Below are positions 31,636 to 40,700 of a DNA stretch of 64,000 nucleotides, piece after piece. A model generated the notes under the pieces. That model ran no database searches. It had not been told where the DNA came from and saw only the letters and a list, made by a program, of their open reading frames with translations. Origin of the DNA: Candidatus Eiseniibacteriota bacterium. GTDB taxonomy: Bacteria; Orphanbacterota; Orphanbacteria; Orphanbacterales; Orphanbacteraceae. How positions within the stretch are numbered: the stretch's first letter is position 1; every line of letters begins with the position of its first letter. The translations under genes and the position numbers were made by a program. The stretch lies in assembly GCA_024276995.1 (NCBI GenBank), contig JAJRWB010000041.1:1-64000 (forward strand), in the 5' to 3' direction.

Positions 31636-32993
31636 CGGCGTCTCCTCCCGCGCGGAAAAACGGATCCGAGGAGCAGCGTCGCGTCGATGCCGGTCAGTTT
31701 TCCGGCGTAGAAGGCCGCGTAGAGGTTGAGGAAGAGGCTGCTCACGGCCGTCGCGGCGGCCGCGCCCTCGATCCCGTACCGCGGGATGAGTATCCCGTTG
31801 AGCGCGACGTTGAGAATCACCGCGAATGTCGCCCCGCGGGCGGCCCGTTTCTCGTGGCCCGTCATGATGAGGAGAATTCCGCCGGAGGGAGCCTGGGTGC
31901 ACAGAAGCAACCCGGTCGCCAGGATGACCAACGCCCTATACCCGCCCGGGAACTCCGGCCCGAACACCGCGAGGAATGGACCGCCCACCATCACGAGAAA
32001 GCCCCAGACGAACAACGAGACCAGGAAAGTTACTCGGGACATGCGTCTCACCAGGCTTTGCAGCCTGCTGATTTCCCCGCCGGCGAAAAGAGTGGAAACC
32101 GCCGGACCGAGGACGATGTTGGCGCACACGAGCGCCAGGAAGGCGAACCATGCTCCCCGCGCCGCGATGGCGTACACTCCAACCTCTTCCGGCGTCCTGA
32201 GGATGCCGAGCATCACCGTGTCGGTCCTGGAGCTGAGGATATGCATCCCGCTCAGGAAGAGAAGCATCCGCCCGCTCCGACGCCAGTCCGCCGACCGGTA
32301 TTCGGGCTTCGTTTCCGACACTTTCTCGGGGAGATATCGCCTCAGCAGGGCGAACGACACCCCGAGCGCAGCGGTCATGGCCGCCACATTCAACGCGAGA
32401 GCCGGCTCCGCTCCGATCCCGGGCCCCGCCAGCAGTCGGATCGCGGTGAGGGATGTGGCCAGCAGGAACGGCCGGAGGATGAATTCCGGGATTTGTCCCG
32501 GCACGACTCTGCAAAGGCCCTGGATCGCCGATTGAAGGACGCGGGTCAATGCCGCCGCCGGGATGAAGAGGAGGCCGATGAGATAGGCCCCCGGCGCGAT
32601 CGTGCCTTCACGGATCGGCGTGAAAAGGATAACCGGAGTTGCGCAGGCGATGATCGCGATCGAGAGGAGCAGCGCCCGGCGACTCGACCAGCCGAGGATC
32701 CCGCGCAGCAATCCCCACTCCGACTTCGCGACGAAGGCGGCGACCTCACGGACGAGAAGCCTGTCGAGACCGAAAAGCGCCACCATGCTTCCGATCGAAA
32801 CCCATGCCATCACGAACGAGTAGACGCCATAGTCTCCGGCCCCGAGAATCCGCGCCATGACGATGCTGTTGAGGAAAAGGAGGATCACGGAAGCGATTTT
32901 CAAGACGAACGTGCCGGCGAGGTTCCGGCCGATCGGCCGGCCGAGAACCGAATCGATTTCCCTGCCCAGGAAGGTCCGGATGGTTCCTCTCAT
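31632..32993 (-). CDS. Polysaccharide flippase (Wzx, MOP superfamily)
   Basis: 453 residues, about twelve transmembrane helices. The first is preceded by LAGTFVLKIASVILLFLNSIVMARILGAGDYGVYSF, the classic start of the polysaccharide synthesis (Wzx/MATE-like) family: ARxLGxxxYGxY. The family moves lipid-linked repeat units to the periplasmic face. It is first in the minus-strand run, so the operon promoter should lie between 32994 and 33169, a region shared with the divergent methyltransferase gene. No convincing -35/-10 pair was found there. Confidence 0.9.
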   Translation of the reverse strand: MRGTIRTFLGREIDSVLGRPIGRNLAGTFVLKIASVILLFLNSIVMARILGAGDYGVYSFVMAWVSIGSMVALFGLDRLLVREVAAFVAKSEWGLLRGILGWSSRRALLLSIAIIACATPVILFTPIREGTIAPGAYLIGLLFIPAAALTRVLQSAIQGLCRVVPGQIPEFILRPFLLATSLTAIRLLAGPGIGAEPALALNVAAMTAALGVSFALLRRYLPEKVSETKPEYRSADWRRSGRMLLFLSGMHILSSRTDTVMLGILRTPEEVGVYAIAARGAWFAFLALVCANIVLGPAVSTLFAGGEISRLQSLVRRMSRVTFLVSLFVWGFLVMVGGPFLAVFGPEFPGGYRALVILATGLLLCTQAPSGGILLIMTGHEKRAARGATFAVILNVALNGILIPRYGIEGAAAATAVSSLFLNLYAAFYAGKLTGIDATLLLGSVFPRGRRRR

Positions 32994-33169
32994 GCCCTAT
33001 CGATAGGACGGGACCCTGGAAAAGAAAAGAAGTTTTTCCGGTGGAAGGCGCATGCTCGAACGACTTTCGACGCGGCCCGCATGGCACCTTCGCTCTTCGA
33101 CGCCGACCATGTAGAATGGGTGACACTCTGTTCTCCCGTGATCCGGCGGCCTGATCAGACAGGATCGAT

Positions 33170-34237
33170 GTGAAGATGGAAACGTCATTTCACGGCTACG
33201 CGTGCCCTTCGTGCGGCGAAAGCCCTGGCTTTTCGGGCGATTCACCCTCCTGCGCCCGGTGCGGCGCCGCCTGGAGCCGCTACGGTGGCGTTGTCGACTT
33301 CACCGGAAAGGAACAGTACTGGGGAGAGATTCCGCGATCGGAGATGGAGGAACTCGTTCGACGCGCCGAGAGGGATGGATGGCGCCGGGCGCTCGCCGGG
33401 GGCTACGGCGGGCTCGATGCGTACAACCGGAAAGTGTACGTGGACAAGGAGAAGCGGCGCGGCGATTTCAAGCGGCTCTTGCCGATGACGCGGGAGTGGC
33501 GCGTGCTCGATGTCGGCTGTGGCTTGGGGAGCATAACGGCGTCGCTCGCGCTGGACGCGGCGGAAGTGTACGCCTTCGATCCGGCGCGGGAGCGGGCGGC
33601 GTTTTGCGCCCTCAGGGCCGGGCAGGATCGTCTCGACAACGTTACCGTCGCGGCGGCGGACGTATTCAACGCCCCTTATCGCGGCGGATATTTCGACATG
33701 GCCGTCGTATGCGGCGTTATGGAGTGGTTCGCCGAGTTCCGCGGGGGAGGCGATCCCCGTGAAGTGCAGCGCGACGGCCTCGCGCGCATTCTCTCCCTTC
33801 TCAAGCCGGGGGGATACCTTTACCTCGCCATCGAGAATCGATTTGGTCTCAACTATCTCCTCGGCCATCCCGATCCGCATTCCGGCCTCCGCTTCGCCAC
33901 ATTCCTTCCGCTCGCCGCTGCGAATATCTACTCGAAACTGGTTCGACGAAGGCCGTATCGCGTCCCGATCCACTCCCCCCGCGGCCTGAGCCGCCTGGCC
34001 GCCGACGCCGGATTTATCGTGGACCGCCTCTATTATCCCGCGCCCCACTATCACCTGCCCGTCTATTTCCTCCCGCTCGAATCGCGCGACTCGTGGCGTT
34101 TCTTCCTCGACGGGATCGCCATTCGAAACTCGATCTCGAAGGAGATCGCACATTTCGGCGCGCGGGCCGCCGCCTTCCTCGGGATGCAGGGGACGGTCGC
34201 GCCGGCCATCGCCATGATCGCGAGGAGACCGGCATGA
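33170..34237 (+). CDS. Class I SAM-dependent methyltransferase with N-terminal zinc ribbon
   Basis: 355 residues from GTG 33170 (ATG 33176 possible). A CxxC...CxxC zinc ribbon uses C12, C15, C28 and C31. The Rossmann methyltransferase domain has motif I VLDVGCGLGS at 112-121, the acidic end of strand 2 in YAFDPA, motif IV-like FDMAVVCGVMEWF and post-motif LSLLKPGGYLYLAIEN near 225. The C-terminal 100 residues (GLNYLLGHPDPHSG, YYPAPHYHLPVYFLPLESRDSW) resemble methyltransferases from surface-polysaccharide loci. Its stop overlaps the start of the kinase-fold gene (ATGA), so the two probably work together. Confidence 0.85.
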   Translation: MKMETSFHGYACPSCGESPGFSGDSPSCARCGAAWSRYGGVVDFTGKEQYWGEIPRSEMEELVRRAERDGWRRALAGGYGGLDAYNRKVYVDKEKRRGDFKRLLPMTREWRVLDVGCGLGSITASLALDAAEVYAFDPARERAAFCALRAGQDRLDNVTVAAADVFNAPYRGGYFDMAVVCGVMEWFAEFRGGGDPREVQRDGLARILSLLKPGGYLYLAIENRFGLNYLLGHPDPHSGLRFATFLPLAAANIYSKLVRRRPYRVPIHSPRGLSRLAADAGFIVDRLYYPAPHYHLPVYFLPLESRDSWRFFLDGIAIRNSISKEIAHFGARAAAFLGMQGTVAPAIAMIARRPA

Positions 34238-35073
34238 TCGATCGGATCATCGAGCTTCTCGAACGGACCGGACTCGACACGTCTTCGCCCCCCTCGCTCG
34301 ATCGGCGCCGGGTGGTGGTCGAGGCGACTTCGAAGGCCGTCGTCTACTTCCTCCTCGAGCCGGAGGCGGTCGTCGCATCGCTTGTCGCCAAGCTCTCCCA
34401 CCATCCGCGTTTCGATGAACCGATTCGCGCCGAGGCGAGACGGATGGAAGAGCTGCGATCGAGATGCGGCGACCGCCGGATCGGTATTCCGAGGGTTCGC
34501 CTGGTCGGTGAGTTGGAAGGGAGGGCGCTCGTGGTCACCGACGGAATCCCGGGGCGGAACATGGCGAGCGAAATCCGCGCGGCGGTGTTCGGCGGCGGGA
34601 AGAGGATGAACCGCCATTTCCGGGCGGCCTCGAACTGGCTGCGGTCGTTTCGATCGGTCCTCGCCGTCGGGCCGGATACCGTGCCGGCCCACGGCGACTT
34701 CGGACCCCGGAATATCCTCGTCGGCGGGCATTCGGTTTCGGGCGTCGTCGACTGGGAGTACTTCGAAACGAGCGGCGATCGGGCGCTCGATGCGGGCAAT
34801 TTCGTCCTCAATTACCTGAAGCTTTCCCGTCCGAAAAGGTCCGGGTCGTTCCCGTGGCGCGGCATCGAGAAAGTGCTGGCCGGGAAGGGGGAAGCGACCC
34901 GAATCGCGACACGGTTTCTCCGGGAACACGGAACCGCGGGGGGGAAGGATGGGGCGAAGGAAGTTCTACGTCGATTCGGAGAACTCGCCTTCGAAGAGGG
35001 AAACCGCCTACCCGTCTTTTCCGCGATCCGCTCGGAACCGGATCGATGGAAAGAGCTTCTCGATCGAATGTGA
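34234..35073 (+). CDS. Phosphotransferase of the APH/choline kinase fold
   Basis: 279 residues, ATG overlapping the methyltransferase stop, with GAGGAG upstream. The protein-kinase-like fold is shown by VVASLVAKLSHHP (candidate ATP-binding Lys) near 50, the Brenner-type catalytic loop HGDFGPRNILV near 150 (catalytic Asp in HGD, Asn in RN) and VVDWEYFE, the metal-binding Asp, near 170. Such enzymes phosphorylate small molecules or sugars. Next to a methyltransferase and an EPS locus, a sugar or lipid-carrier substrate is more likely than an antibiotic; this is inference. Confidence 0.8.
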   Translation: MIDRIIELLERTGLDTSSPPSLDRRRVVVEATSKAVVYFLLEPEAVVASLVAKLSHHPRFDEPIRAEARRMEELRSRCGDRRIGIPRVRLVGELEGRALVVTDGIPGRNMASEIRAAVFGGGKRMNRHFRAASNWLRSFRSVLAVGPDTVPAHGDFGPRNILVGGHSVSGVVDWEYFETSGDRALDAGNFVLNYLKLSRPKRSGSFPWRGIEKVLAGKGEATRIATRFLREHGTAGGKDGAKEVLRRFGELAFEEGNRLPVFSAIRSEPDRWKELLDRM

Positions 35074-35117
35074 CGCCGGCGTCGGCGACGGATCATTCGC
35101 GGCGCCGTTTTCGATGA

Positions 35118-37646
35118 TCACCGAACGAGCAGCATCTTCCTCGTTTCCGAAAAATCGCCGGTCCGAAGTCTGTAGAAGTAGACTCCCGACGCTGCGGCGT
35201 CTCCCGTCGCCGCGTCGCCGTCCCACACGACTTCGTGCGCGCCGGCATCGGCGGCGCCGTCGATGAGCTTTCGCACGAGCCGCCCGCGCACATCGAATAC
35301 GGCCAGTTCCACGTGGTCGCTAAACGGGATCTCGTAGCGGATCACGGTGAGCGGGTTGAACGGGTTCGGCCTGTTGGCGTGGAGGATCACCCGCGCGGGA
35401 GGCGCCACTCCGGCGACGCCGGTCGGAGTACCCGGCCCGATACCGGTGATTTTCACGTCGTCGATATTCCACCCGCCGAAGGTGACGGAGACGTCGGAGT
35501 GGAGCACGAACCGGACGGCGACCGCCGGGTTGTTGTCGGCGAGCGCCGAGATATCGATCTGCTGATCGATCCACGCCCCATCGTTCAGGTCCGCTCCCGA
35601 AGGGGACTGCCACACTTCCGTACCGTTCACCTCGATCGAGGCGTGGTCCCACTGCCCGCCGTTAGAGCGCTCCACGGCGAGCCATCGCCTGAGGGCGAGG
35701 GTGACGCCCGTGTAGTCGGTGCAGTCCACCGTGGGGGAGAGGAGCCAGTTATCGGCGTTGTTCTCGTACCGGCCCGAAGCAGAGCCGAGGCCGGTGAGAT
35801 CGTTGCCGTAGACGTTCGTTCCAGAGTACGCGGCCGACGGATCTTCTGTGAGGCCCTGCGGTGCGCCGAGCTGCCAGTCATCCTGCGTTCCACCGTGGGT
35901 CCACCCGGCTCCGCCCGACTCGAAATCCTCGAAGAGCACCGTCTGCAGTGAACCGATGCTGAAGGAGTGGGTCGACGCCGGCGCGCCCGATGGAGAGTCG
36001 GCGTGACGTCCGGCGTTGTCCGCGGCGGTGATGTAGTAATCGATCGTCGTATTCGCCGGTTGACCCGGGATGAACGCGTGAAACTCGTCCGGTTGTCCGG
36101 TGGCCGTCATGAGCGATTCGACGTACGGCCCGCCGGTCGAGTAGTGAAGCCTCAGGGAGTCGGCGATCAGCGGGTCGACCGAGACGATCTGCGCTATCAC
36201 TTCGTACGGCCCGATCTGGTCCTCGGTGCTCGCCAGCGGCGTGTGGCTGATCCCGAGGCCGAGAGGCACGGCGAGATGTCCCACCGTGGCGATGATCGCC
36301 CTCGTCACCTCGACGCCGAAGTTGCCGTCATTGTTCTCGGTGGTGTCGCACAGCTGGTGGTAGCACGGATAGCTGCCGTACTCGCTTTCGATGGCGAGGA
36401 ACGCGGGAAAACCGTTATTCTGGAACGAAACGTGGTCCGAACCCCAACTGCCGAAAACCTGGTTCGTCGCCAGCGCTGTGTACTGGGCGCATGCGTCGTC
36501 CATCACCTGCATGAGCGCCGAGTAGGCGGTCTCCCCCTCGATGTCGATCTGGTACTGATTGTTCCACCATGCGACCATATCGGTGATCACGGCGCCCTGG
36601 ATCTGGTCGCCGTTCGCCGCCGCACGGGCGGCGTAGTCGGCGGATCCGTAAAGACCCTGCTCCTCGCCGGTGAAGGCGATGAACTTGATCGTCGATTCGA
36701 ACTGGTAATCTTTCAGAATCCGGGCGGCTTCGAGCACGGCGGCGGTGCCGCTGGCGTTGTCGTTCGCGCCGGGCGCCGGGTCGTGGGGTGATGTCGCTTC
36801 CCGCGAGTCAACGTGGCCGCCGATGACGTAGATCAGGTTCGGCGTCACCGTTCCGGGGAGGGTGGCCACGATGTTTCGCGCGTTGGTCGTCGAAAACGAG
36901 TACGGGTCGAACTGCACGTCGGTGAACCCCATCGCCTGGAAGCGTTCGTAGACGTATCGCTCCACCGTGTCGCACTGGGCGTTCGACGTGTAGCGGGTGG
37001 TCAGGTTCACCGGCCCGCCGCCGATGGTGACCGGGTTGTTGCTCCCGGCCAGGTTGCCGATCCATTGCATGTAGGACGCGGAGTCGACGAGATCGACCAT
37101 CTGCTGGATCACCGGCTCGAAAACGGTGGCCTGCGCCTTGAAACGATCGACCGCCACCGCCGCGCGCGGGACGCGGATCGGGAGTGTTCGCAGCTCGCGC
37201 CCCTCTGCGGCGACGGTCGTTTCGTCCGGAACGCCCGATCCGCGAGACGCGAGTATGACCGTCCTGCCGCCCGACCAGATCATCTCGATGCCTGCGGCGG
37301 CGAGCGCCGCGTCATCGGGCATCGAGAAGACGCCCCGCTTCTCTTTCAGGTAGTGGAGCGACACGATGCCGGCGCCGTCGATCGGAAACGGCCCATCCAC
37401 CGTCGCGCCGAGAGACTCGAGGGCCGCCGCCGACGCGCGGTCGCTCACGATGAGCGCGTCGGGTGTTCTGTCGAGCACCACGGCGCCCGCCTTCCATGCC
37501 GATTCGAGGGTGACGCCGTCCCGGAGCGGTGCGACCCACAGGGTGTGAGGCGCCAGGTCGGAAAGCGCCGGTGTCGTCGAAGGAAAGATCACGAGGGCGG
37601 CGAGCAGCGCGCACGCCACCGGGAGAGATGTGGGTTTTCTGATCAT
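35118..37646 (-). CDS. Secreted M28-family zinc peptidase with Ig-like, jelly-roll and sorting domains
   Basis: 842 residues with a signal peptide (PVACALLAALVIFPSTTPA). The M28 domain (about 180-455) keeps the expected metal and catalytic residues: H278 (GGHVDS), D296 (PGANDNASG), E328-E329 (TGEEQGLYGS), D356 and H430. An Ig-like module (about 465-560, starting HTPLASTEDQIGPY) is shared with the neighbouring M36 protein. A MAM/jelly-roll-like domain (565-735: LFEDFESGGAGWTHGG, WNIDDVKITGI) follows. The T9SS/FlgD-like sorting domain (760-842) contains NRPNPFNPLTVIRYEIP and ends RKMLLVR. It probably acts as an extracellular aminopeptidase. It lies 85 bases after the M36 gene and may be co-transcribed with it. 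Confidence 0.9.
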   Translation of the reverse strand: MIRKPTSLPVACALLAALVIFPSTTPALSDLAPHTLWVAPLRDGVTLESAWKAGAVVLDRTPDALIVSDRASAAALESLGATVDGPFPIDGAGIVSLHYLKEKRGVFSMPDDAALAAAGIEMIWSGGRTVILASRGSGVPDETTVAAEGRELRTLPIRVPRAAVAVDRFKAQATVFEPVIQQMVDLVDSASYMQWIGNLAGSNNPVTIGGGPVNLTTRYTSNAQCDTVERYVYERFQAMGFTDVQFDPYSFSTTNARNIVATLPGTVTPNLIYVIGGHVDSREATSPHDPAPGANDNASGTAAVLEAARILKDYQFESTIKFIAFTGEEQGLYGSADYAARAAANGDQIQGAVITDMVAWWNNQYQIDIEGETAYSALMQVMDDACAQYTALATNQVFGSWGSDHVSFQNNGFPAFLAIESEYGSYPCYHQLCDTTENNDGNFGVEVTRAIIATVGHLAVPLGLGISHTPLASTEDQIGPYEVIAQIVSVDPLIADSLRLHYSTGGPYVESLMTATGQPDEFHAFIPGQPANTTIDYYITAADNAGRHADSPSGAPASTHSFSIGSLQTVLFEDFESGGAGWTHGGTQDDWQLGAPQGLTEDPSAAYSGTNVYGNDLTGLGSASGRYENNADNWLLSPTVDCTDYTGVTLALRRWLAVERSNGGQWDHASIEVNGTEVWQSPSGADLNDGAWIDQQIDISALADNNPAVAVRFVLHSDVSVTFGGWNIDDVKITGIGPGTPTGVAGVAPPARVILHANRPNPFNPLTVIRYEIPFSDHVELAVFDVRGRLVRKLIDGAADAGAHEVVWDGDAATGDAAASGVYFYRLRTGDFSETRKMLLVR

Positions 37647-37686
37647 TTGTGCTTCTACTCCCCGGCTCGACAGTGCCGAATGCGGC

Positions 37687-37715
37687 GCGGCGGGGGCGGC
37701 CGATGCCCCCGCCGC
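37687..37715 (-). terminator. GC-rich hairpin between the M36 and M28 genes
   Basis: A perfect 11-bp inverted repeat (GCGGCGGGGGC / GCCCCCGCCGC) with a 7-base loop, 17 bases after the M36 stop on the minus strand. There is no T-tract, so it may attenuate read-through into the M28 gene or protect the upstream message. Confidence 0.5.
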
Positions 37716-37731
37716 TTCGTTGCGATTTACA

Positions 37732-40700
37732 TTATCGGATCAACGCGATCTTTCTCGTGCTGTTGAAATCTCCCGCCTCGATACGGACGAAATAGACGCC
37801 CGACGAAACACCCTGTCCCGAGTCGTTCGTGCCGTCCCATGTCGCTTCACGTACGCCGGCATCGACGGTGCCGTTCACGAGGGTGCGAACGAGCCGTCCG
37901 TTGGCGTTGTAGATCGCCAAGCGGACGAGTGAGCGTCTCGGAACGTCGAAGGCGATGGTGGTCACCGGATTGAACGGGTTGGGCCTGTTCGGGCCGAGGG
38001 CGAACGATCGGGGAAGAGCGCCCGCCTCGTTCACCTCGGTGGAGATGCTTCCGTAGGTGTAGATCAGGCACCAGCCGTTCAGCTTGCCCGTGTCCCCCGC
38101 CGCGTTGTCGGTGATCGACAGGTACCACGTGCCGAGTGTCGATTCACCGAGGAAGTCGGCCATCGTTCCCGGGCCGTCGGGCGCGGTGAGCGCGTCATAG
38201 GTGGTGACGATGTTGTCCGTACCGCTGCCGGTCCGGTTGTGGAGTGTCACCACCGTACCGGCCGGCGATTCGATATGAACTCTCAGATCGCCGATATATG
38301 TGTGGGTGATGTCCACCGACACGTCGAGATCGGAGACCGTGAGATCACCGGATATGGTGATCGCCGAGGCGAGGGTGTCGTTGTCGTTGATCACCAGGGC
38401 GGATCCATTGCAGAGCGTATCGATGGTGATCGGGGAAAGGGTGAAGTCGATGTTCGGCGTATTCTGTGCCTCGAGGACGACCACGCCGGTTTGCGTCCCG
38501 GTTGCGAAACCGGGCTTCGAGGCGGTCACCGTATATGTCGCCGCGTAGAGTCCGTTGATCTGGTAGCTCCCCGCCGCGTCGGTGGTATCGGAAACTCCTC
38601 CCGCCGTGACGATCGCACCCGAGTCATCGGCAAGCCCCACGAGATCGACGCTTCCGCTGATCGACCCGGACGCCGTTCCCTCCGAAGCAAGAAGGAAAGC
38701 GCCCGTATTCGCGAGAAGCTGCGTGCGCGCGGCCGAATCGGCGAATGCCGAGTAATTGAAGGCGAAGTAGACGATCTGCGCGCTCCCCGGCGCAGGATTG
38801 TCGTCGTACACGAGTACGCCGCCGCTCCCCGGGTCGGTTGCGGTTTCGAGAACGACATAGGTGCTCGCATCCGCCGGCGTGATCGCGTCTTCATCGCCGT
38901 AGCCCGCGTAGGCGATGGTGAACGGCCCGGTGAGTATGTTCGGCGTCGTCACGATCGGATGGGTCGATTGCCCGGCGACGACGCTCAAGTTCCCCGCGTT
39001 GTCGGCGTTCCATCCGCCGCCGTGAAGGACGTTCGCGGCGAACGTCGGATAGCCGGGCGAGCTGATCGCGTCGTACCCTACCTCGCCCCCTTCGATGATC
39101 AGCTTACCGCCGCCGGCGACATAGTTCTCCAAGTTCGTCCGGTAGGTGGCGTCCGCCACGGGCGACGTGTTCGCCCCGCTCGTGGAAACGAGGAAGCTGT
39201 ACGATCCCCACGTGAGCGGGTCGCTCGTCGCGGCCGCCTCCGTCGTGGCGACATATCCGAGACCGTTGAGCGCCGCTTCGATATCGACGGCGGTCTTGCC
39301 GATCGATGAGGGGTCGCGTTCGGGCGCGAACTCGTCCGGCCGACCCTTGACCGCCTTGATTCCGGGCGCTTCCTTCGGCACGCCGTCGTCGTCGAGAACG
39401 AGCACCACGCCGAGGGCGGCGATCAGCTTGAAGGCGTGGAATCCCGAGGCGGGATCGGCGGCGATATTCTCGTTCGTCGAGATATCGCGGGCGACCACCT
39501 TGTACTCGATCACATCGCCGATGATCGCCGAAAGGGTGTCCGACGGGAAGGACGCGGAGTAGGTGTCGGTCGCGCCTTGGCGGACGAGGGGGAACCTCCC
39601 CTGTGAGACGGTATTCTGCCGCCACTCGACCCAAACGGAGTCGGGGTTCACGCCGAGGTTGTCGGTCACCGTGGCGCTCACCGGTGCGGGCCACCGGATC
39701 CACGGGAAGTCGGAAATCACGCCGTGGACGATCACCGGCGGAACGAGATCGCTTCCCACGTGGAATTGGTGGAAACTCGCCGGCGCGCCCGATGGATCGG
39801 TCGCCGAGCCGCCGCCCGAATCGGCGGCGGTGATGTAGTACCGGACGTCCACGTTGTTCAGCGGCCCGGGGATGTCGGCGCTGTACTCGTTCGGATTCGC
39901 CGTGGGCGTCATGAGAAGCGTGTCGGTGAAGCTACCCGCCGTGCCGTAGATCACGTTGAGCGACGCCGGGTCGAGGGGCTGCACCGACGTGATCACGGCG
40001 GTTACCGTGTACGGGCCGATGCCGTCTTCGGTGTCGGAAAGCGGCGTATGGGTGATCGTCGGGATGAACGCGGCGGGATCGACCATCCCCCAGTACCCGA
40101 ATATCGTCACCAGCGTCTGCACGTGGGCGCCCCCGAAGATGGCGATATCGGAATTGATCACTTCGTTCGCCGCGTCGGCCATCGTTGCCGACGTGGTGAG
40201 GGCGAAGTGGTGGTCGATCACGATCGGATCGACGACGCCGCGCCCGAGAACCTTGAACTGGTTCCACAGGGAGGAGCACCAGAGCGTTCCCGAAGCGTGA
40301 ACCTCGCCGTTCGCGTCCTCGGGGTAGTGGAGCGTCGAGTCGATCATCACCCGTCCCGCCCAAAACGAGTTGTGGCCGTCCCAAGTGAACACCCAGTCGG
40401 GATGGAACAGCGGGTTGATCGAGTAGCTGTAGCTCCCGGCGAGGTAGTCGCCGAAGCCCTCGCCCATGGCGCCTTCCTGCCCGCCGCCCCAGCCCGGAAC
40501 GATGTTGTCCTGGATGGCGTGGCCGTACTCGTGGATGATCACGTCGGCGTCTTCGGCATCATCGACGCCGCCGTCGCCGAATGCGATGTTGCCCGTGGAA
40601 GGAACGTAATGCGAATTGTCGTCCCCGCTGAGCCCGTGGGCATCGATCGGTTGCTGTCTCGCGTTTGCATTCGTGAATCCGAGACTCTGGATGTAGCTTT

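Noticed and set aside
34234-35073. Aminoglycoside resistance gene
   Set aside because: The kinase fold is shared by many small-molecule kinases; overlap with a methyltransferase gene and the polysaccharide context argue for another substrate.
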